Source of the DNA: Clostridia bacterium
GTDB taxonomy: Bacteria; Bacillota; Clostridia; Oscillospirales; Acutalibacteraceae
DNA length: 64,000 nt
Direction of reading: 5' to 3'
Assembly (NCBI GenBank): GCA_024404145.1
Contig: JAKSQK010000004.1
Coordinates: 38,766-102,765, forward strand
Numbering within the stretch: position 1 is the first letter of the stretch; the number at the start of each line of letters is the position of its first letter. Shown here one piece after another: positions 1 to 10,024 of the stretch. The notes beneath the pieces were generated by a model. That model was not told the origin of the DNA and searched no databases. It worked only from the letters and a program-made list of their open reading frames with translations. A program made the translations under genes and the position numbers.

Positions 1-413
1 TTTTTCCTATAATCATACATATCGACAGTTTTTAGCGCATTATCTACCCTTTCCCTTATTTTCTCGGGTTCAATTCCGAGATTTTCGGGGCCGAAAGCAA
101 CATCATCTTCAACAATAGAAGCCAAAAGCTGATTATCGGGGTTTTGGAAGACCATTCCTACTCGTCTTTTAATTTCAATTTCGTTTTTTTCGTCTTTTGT
201 ATTTATTCCGTCGACAAAAACATCGCCGACAGCAGGTTTATATAAACCGTTAAGCAGTTTTGCAAGGGTTGATTTTCCTGAGCCGTTATGCCCTAAAATA
301 ACCGTAAAACTACCTCTGGCAAAAGAAATATCAAAATCTCTGATAACAGTTTTTATTCGTTCTCCGCCGGTATATTCAAATGTAACATTTTTAACATCAA
401 TAATATTATTCAT
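1..413 (-). CDS. ecfA1: ECF transporter ATP-binding protein, partial (C-terminus beyond window edge)
   Basis: This is the N-terminal part of an ATPase of an energy-coupling factor vitamin/cofactor importer. It begins MNNIIDVKNVTFEY, with the start ATG at 413, and runs off the left edge. Walker A is GHNGSGKST, and the Q-loop region reads VFQNPDNQLLASIVEDDVAFGPENLG; the FQNPDNQ wording is typical of EcfA rather than generic ABC ATPases. The start overlaps the end of the upstream methyltransferase gene by 8 bases, so they are probably co-transcribed. The signature motif and Walker B lie outside the window, so A1 versus A2 is an inference. The solitary S component FolT at 56.1-56.6 kb could use this energising module. 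Confidence 0.85.
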   Translation of the reverse strand, partial: MNNIIDVKNVTFEYTGGERIKTVIRDFDISFARGSFTVILGHNGSGKSTLAKLLNGLYKPAVGDVFVDGINTKDEKNEIEIKRRVGMVFQNPDNQLLASIVEDDVAFGPENLGIEPEKIRERVDNALKTVDMYDYRK

Positions 414-1275
414 TTCTTATCCAAACCGTAGTTGCCCCGCAAGGCAAAGCAATATCCTTTTCGGTTATGTTAAGCCCTATTTCTTCGGTAAACAGTGTAT
501 CTTCGGGTTTTACATCGAAATATTGCTTAACCATAAAATTAAGTATTGTCGGCGATAAACCGCCCGTATATGAGTTTAAGAAGAAAAACAGAGGTTTATA
601 AGACATAATCTTAGAAACATTTTTAAGTAAATCGGAAATCTGCTGTTCGAGTTTCCAAACCTCACCGTTAGGGCCTCTGCCGTAAGACGGCGGGTCCATA
701 ATAACGGCATCGTATTTTTTACCTCGCCTTATTTCTCGGGCAACAAATTTCATACAGTCATCAACAAGCCATCTGACATTTCCGCCGATGACACCGCTGA
801 CATTTGCGTTTTCTTTTGCCCAGTTTACCATACCTTTTGAAGCATCAACATGGGTAACACTTGCCCCCGCTTTAAGACAGGCAACGGTTGCGCCACCCGT
901 ATATGCAAAGAGATTTAATACGGATATTTCCCTGTTTGAATTTTTTATTAAATCTTCGGCAAGTTTCCAATTTACCGCCTGTTCGGGAAAAAGACCGGTA
1001 TGCTTAAACCCCATAGGTTTAAGGCGAAAGGTCAAATCATTATACGAAACATTCCAAACATCCGGAACATTCTTTAACTTTTCCCAATATCCACCGCCCG
1101 AATTAGAACGATGATATATTGCGTTGGCCTCGTTCCAAAGTTTGTTTTTCCTTTTGCCCGACCAAATTATTTGCGGGTCGGGACGGATAAGAATAATATC
1201 TTTCCATCTTTCAAGGCGTTCGCCGTTGTCGGCATCTATCAACTCATAATCCGAAAAATCTTGAACCGTTCTCAT
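406..1275 (-). CDS. class I SAM-dependent methyltransferase, RlmI/RlmK-like
   Basis: A 289-residue protein with a Rossmann methyltransferase fold. It has the SAM-binding segment VLNLFAYTGGATVACLKAGA, an acidic strand end (THVDASKGMVNWAKEN) and the catalytic-type motif IMDPPSYGRG. This combination belongs to the COG1092 family of putative 23S rRNA methyltransferases, so rRNA modification is likely, though the exact base is unknown. No separate PUA domain is apparent at the N-terminus, so it resembles the catalytic half alone. It lies 10 bases after ruvB and its end overlaps ecfA1 by 8 bases, suggesting it is the penultimate gene of the ruvCAB transcript. Confidence 0.85.
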   Translation of the reverse strand: MRTVQDFSDYELIDADNGERLERWKDIILIRPDPQIIWSGKRKNKLWNEANAIYHRSNSGGGYWEKLKNVPDVWNVSYNDLTFRLKPMGFKHTGLFPEQAVNWKLAEDLIKNSNREISVLNLFAYTGGATVACLKAGASVTHVDASKGMVNWAKENANVSGVIGGNVRWLVDDCMKFVAREIRRGKKYDAVIMDPPSYGRGPNGEVWKLEQQISDLLKNVSKIMSYKPLFFFLNSYTGGLSPTILNFMVKQYFDVKPEDTLFTEEIGLNITEKDIALPCGATTVWIRNE

Positions 1276-1285
1276 AGTTTATCCT

Positions 1286-2326
1286 TTATAAAAGTGATGT
1301 TTGCGCAGAATCAGAATTAGGTTTAATTCCTAAATGGTCGTATGCAGCGGAGGTTACGCATCTACCTCTCGGAGTTCTCGCAAGAAAACCGATTTGAATA
1401 AGATACGGCTCATAAACATCTTCGATAGTAACGCTTTCCTCGCCGACTGCGGCGGAAAGAGTTTCGAGCCCAACCGGACCACCACCGTAATTATTAACAA
1501 TAACGGAAAGCATTTTGCGGTCGAAATCGTCAAGTCCCAATTCGTCAATTTCAAACCTCGAAAGAGCATTCCTTGCAACATCTAATGTTATTTTGCCGTC
1601 AAACTCAACCTGAGCTATATCTCTAACCCTTCTTAAAAGTCGGTTGGCAATTCTCGGAGTTCCCCTAGACCTTGAAGCAATTTCCAAAGCGCCTTCCGTA
1701 TCTATCTCAATACCGAGGATATTAGAAGAACGGATAACAATTTTTGCAAGTTGCTCGGGAGTATACATTTCAAGACGGAGTAAAACTCCGAATCTGTCTC
1801 TGAGAGGCGCCGTTAGTTGACCGGAACGGGTTGTTGCGCCAATTAAAGTAAAATGCGGAACATCAAGTCTTATAGAACGGGCGGAAGGACCTTTTCCAAG
1901 AATAATATCAAGCGAAAAATCCTCCATAGCAGGATATAAAACTTCTTCTATATTTCTTGAAAGACGGTGTATTTCATCAATAAACAAAACATCGCCTTCG
2001 TTAAGTGAGGTCAGAATTGCAAGTAAATCGCCCTGTTTTTCAATAGCAGGACCCGATGTTACCCTCAAATTCACTCCCATTTCTTTTGCGATAATTCCCG
2101 CAAGGGTTGTTTTACCGAGTCCCGGAGGGCCGTATAGCAAACAATGGTCAAGCGATTCCTTTCTCATTTTCGCCGCTTTTATATAAACGGTAAGCGCATC
2201 TTTAACCTTATCCTGACCTATATATTCATCAAGAGTTTTAGGCCTTAGAGATACTTCCGTATCCGAATCGGTATAATTATATTCGGGGGAAACAATTCGA
2301 TTTTCAAAATCCATTTCTTCTATCAT
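1286..2326 (-). CDS. ruvB: Holliday junction branch migration helicase RuvB
   Basis: A 346-residue AAA+ ATPase that forms the motor rings driving branch migration with RuvA. Walker A (GPPGLGKTT) is near residues 66-74 and Walker B (FIDEIHRL) near 116-123. Sensor 1 (GATTRSG), the arginine-finger segment (LRDRFGV) and the C-terminal winged helix (RTPRGRCVT) are all present. Length and ending are typical. It follows ruvA by three bases in the order ruvC-ruvA-ruvB. Confidence 0.98.
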   Translation of the reverse strand: MIEEMDFENRIVSPEYNYTDSDTEVSLRPKTLDEYIGQDKVKDALTVYIKAAKMRKESLDHCLLYGPPGLGKTTLAGIIAKEMGVNLRVTSGPAIEKQGDLLAILTSLNEGDVLFIDEIHRLSRNIEEVLYPAMEDFSLDIILGKGPSARSIRLDVPHFTLIGATTRSGQLTAPLRDRFGVLLRLEMYTPEQLAKIVIRSSNILGIEIDTEGALEIASRSRGTPRIANRLLRRVRDIAQVEFDGKITLDVARNALSRFEIDELGLDDFDRKMLSVIVNNYGGGPVGLETLSAAVGEESVTIEDVYEPYLIQIGFLARTPRGRCVTSAAYDHLGIKPNSDSAQTSLL

Positions 2327-2329
2327 TCT

Positions 2330-2935
2330 TTATAACCCCCTCGAAAGCGCACGAAGCCCCGATTTAATTAACTCGTCGGTAGGAAGCGTCGGGTCAAGTT
2401 TACCGACGGCAAGAGTTGCCTCGCTTTGAGTATAACCGAGCAAAACAAGGGCTTCTATGGCTTCCTTTGAGTTTGTATTAACCGAAGCATTTCCTATTGA
2501 TTTTAATTCTTCCATTTGTCCGATAGCAGAAACCGAACCGATTTTATCTTTAAGTTCAAGAATAATCCTTTGAGCAAGTTTTAAGCCGACACCCGATGCG
2601 GCAGTCAAAGATTTGGCATCGCCCGTTGCAATAAACAAGGTAACTTTATCAGCCGAAAACTCCGAAAGAATAGCAATACCTATTTTGGTACCTACACCGC
2701 TTACTGAAGTAATAAGCTTAAATGCTTCAAGTTCTTCTTTTTTGGAAAAACCGAAAAGGTCCATCGCATCTTCCCTGACGGCAAGATGAGTATAAAGGAA
2801 TACATTTTCTCCGATATTTCCGAGCGAATTGTAGGTTGAATAAGTTATGGCACACCGAAAACCTATTCCACCGCATTCGACAACAACATAGTTTTGCTCT
2901 TTGATAATGAGTTTTCCGTTTAACGATGCTATCAT
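2330..2935 (-). CDS. ruvA: Holliday junction branch migration protein RuvA
   Basis: A 201-residue junction-binding protein that tetramerises around four-way DNA and recruits RuvB. The N-terminal OB fold begins MIASLNGKL; the helix-hairpin-helix pair is at TSVSGVGTKIGIAIL and TAASGVGLKLAQRIILELK; the C-terminal domain ends LIKSGLRALSRGL. The start at 2935 is chosen because family members begin MI.. and a good AGGAGAAA Shine-Dalgarno lies just upstream inside ruvC. A longer reading frame to 2992 only adds ruvC-overlapping residues. The start overlaps the ruvC stop in an ATGA. Confidence 0.97.
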   Translation of the reverse strand: MIASLNGKLIIKEQNYVVVECGGIGFRCAITYSTYNSLGNIGENVFLYTHLAVREDAMDLFGFSKKEELEAFKLITSVSGVGTKIGIAILSEFSADKVTLFIATGDAKSLTAASGVGLKLAQRIILELKDKIGSVSAIGQMEELKSIGNASVNTNSKEAIEALVLLGYTQSEATLAVGKLDPTLPTDELIKSGLRALSRGL

Positions 2936-3438
2936 TTGATTTCTCCTTTGTTTAATTTCCCGAATAAACTTCCCGAAGAATGACCGTGGCAAATTGCAAG
3001 GGCAAGAGCATCGGCAGTATCATCGGGTTTCGGGATTTTTTGAAGCGATAAAAAACTTTTTACCATCTCCATAACCTGCCGTTTTTCCGCTCTTCCGTAA
3101 CCTGTTATCGCCTGTTTAACCTGAAGCGGAGTATATTCAAAAACGGGTATACCGGCATGTTTTGCAGCGAGAAGAATAACCCCCCTCGCCTGTGCAACAT
3201 CAATGGCGGTTGTGGTATTTGTATTAAAAAACAGTTTTTCTATTGATACACAGTCGGGCTTATATTTTTGAAACAAGGTCAATAAATCGGAATATATAGC
3301 ATTAAGACGGGAAGAAAACTCGGTTTTCGCTTCGGTTGTAACGGCGCCGTAAGACACAACCGAAAAATGCAATCCGTTATATTCAATAATGCCGTATCCG
3401 ACAATCGCATACCCGGGATCAATTCCAAAAATTCGCAT
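2932..3438 (-). CDS. ruvC: Holliday junction resolvase RuvC
   Basis: A 168-residue RNase H-like endonuclease that cuts Holliday junctions in the RuvABC complex. The acidic active site is visible: D7 in MRIFGIDPG, the E of VSIEKLFFN, and the paired D of PDDTADALALAICH. The start at 3438 gives the family N-terminus MRIFGIDPG and has a GGTGG-type ribosome site; the in-frame extension upstream is hydrophobic and unlike the family. It is the first gene of the ruv operon, behind a sigma-A promoter at 3467-3495. Confidence 0.97.
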   Translation of the reverse strand: MRIFGIDPGYAIVGYGIIEYNGLHFSVVSYGAVTTEAKTEFSSRLNAIYSDLLTLFQKYKPDCVSIEKLFFNTNTTTAIDVAQARGVILLAAKHAGIPVFEYTPLQVKQAITGYGRAEKRQVMEMVKSFLSLQKIPKPDDTADALALAICHGHSSGSLFGKLNKGEIK

Positions 3439-3466
3439 TTTACCACCCATATAAATAATTATAGTT

Positions 3467-3495
3467 ATTATAACATATATTGACATTTACTTCAA
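3467..3495 (-). promoter_or_regulatory. sigma-A promoter for the ruvCAB operon
   Basis: On the minus strand a -35 box TTGAAG (3495-3490) and a -10 box TATAAT (3472-3467) are separated by 17 bases, about 30 bases upstream of the ruvC start. Confidence 0.75.
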
Positions 3496-3518
3496 TGTTT
3501 TTTTATAATATTTATTAG

Positions 3519-3546
3519 TTGTTTTTTTGGATAATTATGTTATAAT
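3519..3546 (+). promoter_or_regulatory. probable sigma-A promoter for the LTA-synthase-like operon
   Basis: A perfect -10 box TATAAT at 3541-3546 follows a weak -35 box TTGTTT at 3519-3524 with a 16-base spacer. It is divergent from the ruvC promoter. Confidence 0.5.
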
Positions 3547-3584
3547 ATATTTTAGATTTTATATTCAGAAAGGCGTATGCTTTA

Positions 3585-5837
3585 ATGAGTTTTATATCAA
3601 AATTTATTCCGCCTTTTATAAAGGTCGAAAAAAACATAAAAACTGCTTTTATAAAGTTTAATAACTTCTTGAAAAATAATTTTTATCTCACTTCATCAAA
3701 AGCTTCAAGAATGACCGGAATAGTTTCCACCGTTGTTTTAACGGTTTTTATCGTTATTTTTAACGGTTCTTTTGTAAATCAGGATTATTCGAAAAAATGG
3801 TTTTTGCTCTCGGTAGCAACCTTTTCCCCTATCATAATCGGTCTTGTTATGGCTTTTAAGATTAACATTAAATCGGAAAAATTAAGAAAATTTTTCTTTG
3901 TTGTCTTATTTCTTTTGATGCCAATTATTACTATGACTATGAGTGAATGCCTGAACAGTATCTGGGTTTACGATATGACTTACCTCGGCTTTTTGGCAAA
4001 CTATACCGTTATTCTCCTGCTTTATTTCTTTGTTTTTGCAATTTCCGGAAGTCTTAAAATATCGATTCTTTCGATAACACCCGTAATTTATGGATTTGCT
4101 CTCGCCCATTCCTATATAAGCGCTTTCAGAGGAACTCCGTTTATTCCAATGGATTTTTTAAGCATTACCACCGCTATCAATGTCGGCAATACTTACGACT
4201 ATACCCCGACCGATATAATTATCCTCGCAACGCTTATGTTTATCCTTATTATGACAATAGGTGTTAAGGTGTCTACTCCGAAATTCAAACTTCTAACCCG
4301 CCTCATTTCGAGGATATTTACCGGCGTTTTCTTTTCTGTTGTTATATTCACTTTTTATTTTACGCCGATTTTCACAAATGCCGGAATTCAGCCCGATTTC
4401 TGGAATCAGTCAAGAGGATACCGAAATTACGGTTTTGTTTATAACTTCATTTGCAACACTAAATATCTTTATATGTCGGTTCCGAACGGTTATAACTCGA
4501 ACGATGTCGGAAACTATGTTTCAAAAGAGGTTGAAAAGGAAAAACCTTCCTCTGATGAAAAAAAGCCGAATATCATTTGCATTATGAACGAATCGCTCTC
4601 CGATTTGAAAGTTTTGGGCGATTTTAAGACCAATAAGGACTATATGCCGTTTATCCGTTCCTTAAAGAAAAACACCGTCAAGGGTAACCTTTATGTACCC
4701 GTAATCGGCGCCGGAACTTCTAATACGGAATTTGAATTCTTAACGGGTCATTCAACTTCGTTTTTACCTCCCGGAAGCAACGCATATATGCTTTATATTA
4801 AAAATCCTATCGCCTCCATGACCTCTACTCTTATCTCGCAAGGGTATTCTTCTATGGCTTTTCATCCTTATTACGAGAGCGGTTGGAACAGAGTAAGCGT
4901 TTATAAATTTATGGGATTTGATTCTTTTAAGAGTCTTGAAGACCTTATTGATATTTCCATTATGGACGATTATATGAACAACAGTTCCGACCCCGATTAT
5001 CTTCAATACCTTATCAACAAGAATTATCCTTCGCAAAAGAAGATGCTTATAAGGCAATATATCAGCGATTCATACAATTATAAGGTTTTAATTGATGATT
5101 TTGAAAATCGGGATAAATCAAAACCGTTTTTCTGCTTTAATGTTACCATGCAAAACCACGGCGGATATACAACTACCGCTTCTAATTTTTCGCCTAATAT
5201 CAAGATAACCTCAACAAAAAATGAATATGTTAAAACAACGAATTATTTATCGCTTATTAAAAAAAGCGACCTTGCTTTTAAGGAACTTATAAATTACTTC
5301 AAAAAGGTTGATGAGCCGACCGTTATTTGTATGTTCGGCGACCATCAGCCGTCTATCGAAACAAAGTTTATTTCTGAGGTAATCGGTGTTGACGATTTAT
5401 CAAAACTTACTATCGAACAAGACCAAAACCGCCATGTAACTCCCTTTATTATTTGGGCAAACTACGATATCAAAGAAAAAAATATAGATAAACTGAGCGT
5501 TAACTACCTTTCTTCCTATGTTCTTGATATTGCAGGTGTTAAACTAACCAAATATAATAAATACCTTATTAACCTGTCAAAAACAATTCCCGTTATTGAT
5601 ACGGTAGGTTATATCGACAAGGATAATAATTATTATAAATGGTCTGAATCGTCTAAATACACCGAACTGCTGCAAGACTACGAAAAAATTCAGTATAACA
5701 ATATTTTCGATTACGAAAACAATAATGCCAACACATTTTTCGTTAACGGCTATTCTGTTGAAAAACTTGCCGATATCGTAGCTCAAATCGAAGAAAAAGA
5801 AGCTTTGCAAAACGAAACAACAGAGGAAACAAAATGA
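3585..5837 (+). CDS. LTA synthase family protein (membrane phosphoglycerol-transferase-type sulfatase)
   Basis: A 750-residue integral membrane protein of the LtaS/alkaline-phosphatase superfamily. The first ~320 residues carry several hydrophobic segments; the extracellular catalytic domain then begins around KPNIICIMNESLSD. It has the metal-binding glutamate (NESLSD), the conserved threonine region (GAGTSNTEFEFLTG, likely nucleophile), MQNHGGY and the metal-binding MFGDHQPS. LtaS family enzymes transfer glycerol-1-phosphate from phosphatidylglycerol to build lipoteichoic acid; whether this one makes LTA or decorates another glycan is not decidable here. It is about 100 residues longer than typical LtaS, with an acidic Asn-rich tail. 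It overlaps the next gene in an ATGA. Confidence 0.85.
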   Translation: MSFISKFIPPFIKVEKNIKTAFIKFNNFLKNNFYLTSSKASRMTGIVSTVVLTVFIVIFNGSFVNQDYSKKWFLLSVATFSPIIIGLVMAFKINIKSEKLRKFFFVVLFLLMPIITMTMSECLNSIWVYDMTYLGFLANYTVILLLYFFVFAISGSLKISILSITPVIYGFALAHSYISAFRGTPFIPMDFLSITTAINVGNTYDYTPTDIIILATLMFILIMTIGVKVSTPKFKLLTRLISRIFTGVFFSVVIFTFYFTPIFTNAGIQPDFWNQSRGYRNYGFVYNFICNTKYLYMSVPNGYNSNDVGNYVSKEVEKEKPSSDEKKPNIICIMNESLSDLKVLGDFKTNKDYMPFIRSLKKNTVKGNLYVPVIGAGTSNTEFEFLTGHSTSFLPPGSNAYMLYIKNPIASMTSTLISQGYSSMAFHPYYESGWNRVSVYKFMGFDSFKSLEDLIDISIMDDYMNNSSDPDYLQYLINKNYPSQKKMLIRQYISDSYNYKVLIDDFENRDKSKPFFCFNVTMQNHGGYTTTASNFSPNIKITSTKNEYVKTTNYLSLIKKSDLAFKELINYFKKVDEPTVICMFGDHQPSIETKFISEVIGVDDLSKLTIEQDQNRHVTPFIIWANYDIKEKNIDKLSVNYLSSYVLDIAGVKLTKYNKYLINLSKTIPVIDTVGYIDKDNNYYKWSESSKYTELLQDYEKIQYNNIFDYENNNANTFFVNGYSVEKLADIVAQIEEKEALQNETTEETK

Positions 5838-6322
5838 GAAATACAACCCTTTGCCATATTGAAAAAGACGGAAAATATCTTATGCTTCATCGGGTTAAAA
5901 AGGATAACGACCTAAACAAAGATAAATGGGTCGGTATCGGGGGTAAATTTGAGGATAAAGAAAGTCCCGAGCAATGCAATGCCCGAGAAGTTTTTGAAGA
6001 AACCGGTTTAACGGTTTGCAATTCGCTTTACCGAGGTATCGTTACATTCGTTTCAAACGAATGGGAAACCGAATATATGCATATATTTACCTGTAAAGAG
6101 TTTTCGGGCAAAATAAAAGAATGCAACGAAGGAAATCTCGAATGGGTAGATAAGAAAGAACTGTTAACTCTTCCTATTTGGCAGGGCGATAAAATATTTC
6201 TTAAACTCATCGAAAATGATTCTACTCCCTTCTTTTCGCTTCGTCTTGAATACTTTGGCGATAAACTCATAAGCGCCGTACTTAACGGAAAAAACTATGA
6301 TATAAAGGAGAATAATTTATGA
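5834..6322 (+). CDS. NUDIX hydrolase, MutT/8-oxo-dGTPase-like
   Basis: A 162-residue NUDIX protein. The Nudix box reads from GGKFEDKESPEQCNAREVFE into ETGLTV, matching G-x5-E-x7-RE-x2-EE-x-G-L. The N-terminus (MRNTTLCHIEKDGKYLMLHR) and the phrase NKDKWVGIGGKFE resemble Gram-positive 8-oxo-dGTP diphosphatases, which cleanse oxidised nucleotides, so that role is likely but inferred. It starts inside the stop of the LTA-synthase-like gene and overlaps the next gene, so the three form one translationally coupled operon. Confidence 0.85.
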   Translation: MRNTTLCHIEKDGKYLMLHRVKKDNDLNKDKWVGIGGKFEDKESPEQCNAREVFEETGLTVCNSLYRGIVTFVSNEWETEYMHIFTCKEFSGKIKECNEGNLEWVDKKELLTLPIWQGDKIFLKLIENDSTPFFSLRLEYFGDKLISAVLNGKNYDIKENNL

Positions 6323-6897
6323 ATATTTGCGTTTACGGAGCATCATCAAATGCAATAGATAAAATATATACCGAAAACGGCGAAAAACTCGGGCAAATGA
6401 TTGCCGAAAACGGCGATACGGTAGTTTACGGCGGTGGTGCCGGAGGAATGATGGGTGCAGTTGCAAGAGGCGCCCGAAGTAAAAACGGCAATGTTATCGG
6501 CATTTCCCCTGCTTTTTTCAAGGTTGACGGTTCTTTATATGATAATTGCACAGAGTTTATATATACCGAAACTATGCGGGAAAGAAAAGAACTTTTGGAA
6601 AATCGCTCAGATGCTTTTATTGTAACTCCGGGTTCGGTTGGAACTATGGATGAATTTTTTGAAATTTTCACCCTCAAACAACTTGATAAACACGAAAAGC
6701 CCATTGCGGTTTATAACATCAACGGTTTTTATAATAAACTTATTGAAATGTTTGAGCATACCATAAACGAAAAGTTTATGACACCTAAAAACCGCAACCT
6801 TTGGTTCGTTTCCGACAACCCGAAGGAAATTCTTGAATATATTAAGAATTATGTTCCGACAAAAACGAAACTAACCGAACTTAAAAGCGTTAAATAA
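6319..6897 (+). CDS. LOG family protein (TIGR00730-type Rossmann fold nucleotide hydrolase)
   Basis: A 192-residue protein of the LOG / cytokinin-riboside-monophosphate phosphoribohydrolase family, once annotated as lysine decarboxylase. It has the glycine-rich VYGGGAGGMMGAVARGA, the catalytic-arginine segment MRERKELLENRSDAF, and the family motif in the variant form TPGSVGTMDEFFE (usual form PGGxGTxxE). Family members hydrolyse nucleoside 5'-monophosphates to base and ribose-5-phosphate; the substrate here is unknown. It is the last gene of the operon, ending just before a palindromic terminator. Confidence 0.85.
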   Translation: MNICVYGASSNAIDKIYTENGEKLGQMIAENGDTVVYGGGAGGMMGAVARGARSKNGNVIGISPAFFKVDGSLYDNCTEFIYTETMRERKELLENRSDAFIVTPGSVGTMDEFFEIFTLKQLDKHEKPIAVYNINGFYNKLIEMFEHTINEKFMTPKNRNLWFVSDNPKEILEYIKNYVPTKTKLTELKSVK

Positions 6898-6899
6898 AT

Positions 6900-6936
6900 A
6901 AAAAACCTCAGACAAGATCTTGTCTGAGGTTTTTTG
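6900..6936. terminator. bidirectional intrinsic terminator
   Basis: A perfect 12-bp palindromic stem (6906-6929, centre AAGATCTT) is flanked by A and T runs on both sides. It lies between the convergent LOG gene and groEL and can stop transcription from either direction. Confidence 0.9.
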
Positions 6937-6946
6937 CGTTTAATTA

Positions 6947-8593
<1,647 letters not shown>

Positions 8594-8600
8594 CTACTCC

Positions 8601-8885
8601 TTATTCTACTATACCTAAAATATCGCCGATATGAAGAATTGTATATTCTTCATCATCGAGTTTAACTTCAGTTCCGGAATACTTTGCGGCAATAACTTTA
8701 TCGCCGACCTTAACATCCATTCTGACTTCTTTTCCGTCAACTAAACCGCCGGGGCCTACTGCGATAACTTCGGCAATTTGCGGTTTTTCCTTTGCGGTTG
8801 ATGTAAGAACAATTCCGCTTTTTGTTGTTTCCTCCGCCTTAACGGATTTGATAACAACATTATCTGCAAGTGGTTTTATAGTCAT
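8601..8885 (-). CDS. groES: co-chaperonin GroES
   Basis: A 94-residue 10-kDa chaperonin that caps the GroEL ring. It starts MTIKPLADNVVIK, with the mobile loop around EETTKSGIVLTSTAKEKP and the ending EYTILHIGDILGIVE. The start at 8885 is supported by a strong TTAGGAGGAAT ribosome site; the longer reading frame to 8924 starts inside the leader. It is transcribed from the promoter at 8942-8969. Confidence 0.98.
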   Translation of the reverse strand: MTIKPLADNVVIKSVKAEETTKSGIVLTSTAKEKPQIAEVIAVGPGGLVDGKEVRMDVKVGDKVIAAKYSGTEVKLDDEEYTILHIGDILGIVE

Positions 8886-8941
8886 AAATATTCCTCCTAA
8901 ATCAAATAAAACTATTATTACCAACTTTTGTTTACATTAGT

Positions 8942-8969
8942 ATTATAAACCATTTTTTCTAAAAGTCAA
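8942..8969 (-). promoter_or_regulatory. sigma-A promoter for groESL
   Basis: A minus-strand -35 box TTGACT (8969-8964) and -10 box TATAAT (8947-8942) have a 16-base spacer, giving a roughly 50-base leader to groES. The leader lacks the GAGTGCTAA inverted repeat (CIRCE) expected for HrcA control. Confidence 0.8.
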
Positions 8970-8984
8970 GGAAAGTCAAAAAAC

Positions 8985-9905
8985 TTAAAAATTTGTTAAC
9001 AATTTGGCTTTTACTCCCTTTGGAATGATGAACTTAACAGCGCTTTTAACAATTTCAAAACGCATTGATTTAGTTTCGATGATTTCTCCGTCAAGATTAA
9101 CGGGAATCGGTGTATCGCTGTCAAATGACATTGAAGAACAGTCGCACAAACTGCAATAATCAAGGTCGAAAATATCGCCTTTTTCATATTTTTTAAGAAA
9201 ACTCGGAACACGGAGTTTTGAAATAATATCAACCATTGTAAAATTGAGTTTTCCGTCATTTGGAACTGCTTTCGGCGCCGCCATATATCCTCCGCCGTAA
9301 AACGGGCCGTTTGCAATAACGGCGAAAAGGCAGGTTTTAACCTGAGGAATTTTATCGTCTATGCTCAACTTGATTTTAATACCTATTTTTGATAAAAACG
9401 ATTTTGCTATGGCAAGTTTATATGACATTTTTCCAGAAACTAACGGCCAGTTTTTGAAAAGCGACATATCTCTTGCAACTATGGCGTCCATACCAACCGA
9501 GCAACCGTTAAAGCAGTATCGGTCCCCCGCCTTTATTATATCCATAGCAACTTTTTCGCCGTCAATTTGAGAAGAAATATCAAAAAATGTTTCTTTGCTG
9601 TTAAAGTATTTCAAAAAGTCATTTGCGGAGCCACAAGGGATTACACCGAGAGATACATTATCAAATCCTACAACTCCATTGAGTATCTCGTAAAAAGTTC
9701 CCTCGCCGCCACAGGCATAAATGCAAACTTCTTCTTTTGTTTTGGCGATTTTTTTTGCAACAATTTCGGCATCGCCTTTACATTTTGTTATGTATATTTC
9801 GAAATCGTTAAGACGGTTAACAAAATATTTTTTTATGCTTTTTATTATCCGCTCCTGCAAATTTCCTTTACCTGCCGTTGGATTTATAAAGAATATATGT
9901 TTCAT
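8985..9905 (-). CDS. diacylglycerol/lipid kinase family protein (DgkB/YegS-like)
   Basis: A 306-residue protein of the DAGK catalytic family. It has the N-terminal FFINPTAGKGN, the nucleotide-binding ACGGEGTFYEILNGVVG (GGDGT-like), GVIPCGSANDFLKYF, and the C-terminal NGPFYGGGYMAAPKAVPNDGKLN and PVNLDGEI segments. Members phosphorylate diacylglycerol or related lipids and help recycle lipids released during lipoteichoic acid synthesis, which fits the LtaS-like gene in the window; the precise lipid is inferred. Its upstream region is occupied by a repeat element (9924-10024). Confidence 0.85.
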   Translation of the reverse strand: MKHIFFINPTAGKGNLQERIIKSIKKYFVNRLNDFEIYITKCKGDAEIVAKKIAKTKEEVCIYACGGEGTFYEILNGVVGFDNVSLGVIPCGSANDFLKYFNSKETFFDISSQIDGEKVAMDIIKAGDRYCFNGCSVGMDAIVARDMSLFKNWPLVSGKMSYKLAIAKSFLSKIGIKIKLSIDDKIPQVKTCLFAVIANGPFYGGGYMAAPKAVPNDGKLNFTMVDIISKLRVPSFLKKYEKGDIFDLDYCSLCDCSSMSFDSDTPIPVNLDGEIIETKSMRFEIVKSAVKFIIPKGVKAKLLTNF

Positions 9906-9923
9906 TTTCTTCTCCTATTACTT

Positions 9924-10024
9924 ATACCGAAGCATATAAGGCTGTCCGCCTATGTGCGACAATGAGCCGAAAGACGCCTAAAAATCGCCCTTTTGGGCTG
10001 ATTTGGGTTTGAATGCTTCGTTAT
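9924..10024. repeat. short copy of a MITE-like dispersed repeat
   Basis: About 100 bp that closely match the right-hand part of the element at 24088-24363. Ends are imperfect inverted repeats: ATACCGAAGCAT on the left and ATGCTTCGTTAT on the right. Internal features shared with the other copy are a hairpin around TGTGCGACAATGAGCC and the stem-loop GCCCTTTTGGGC. The right end lies inside the coding region of the THUMP methyltransferase; the left end lies 18 bases upstream of the lipid kinase start. Confidence 0.8.

Noticed and set aside
788..1114. 108-residue plus-strand frame
   Set aside because: Shadow of the methyltransferase gene on the other strand; the same applies to many similar frames inside groEL, alaS, priA and other long genes.
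9567..9965. 132-residue plus-strand frame
   Set aside because: Antisense to the lipid kinase gene and running into the repeat; low-complexity, no family resemblance.
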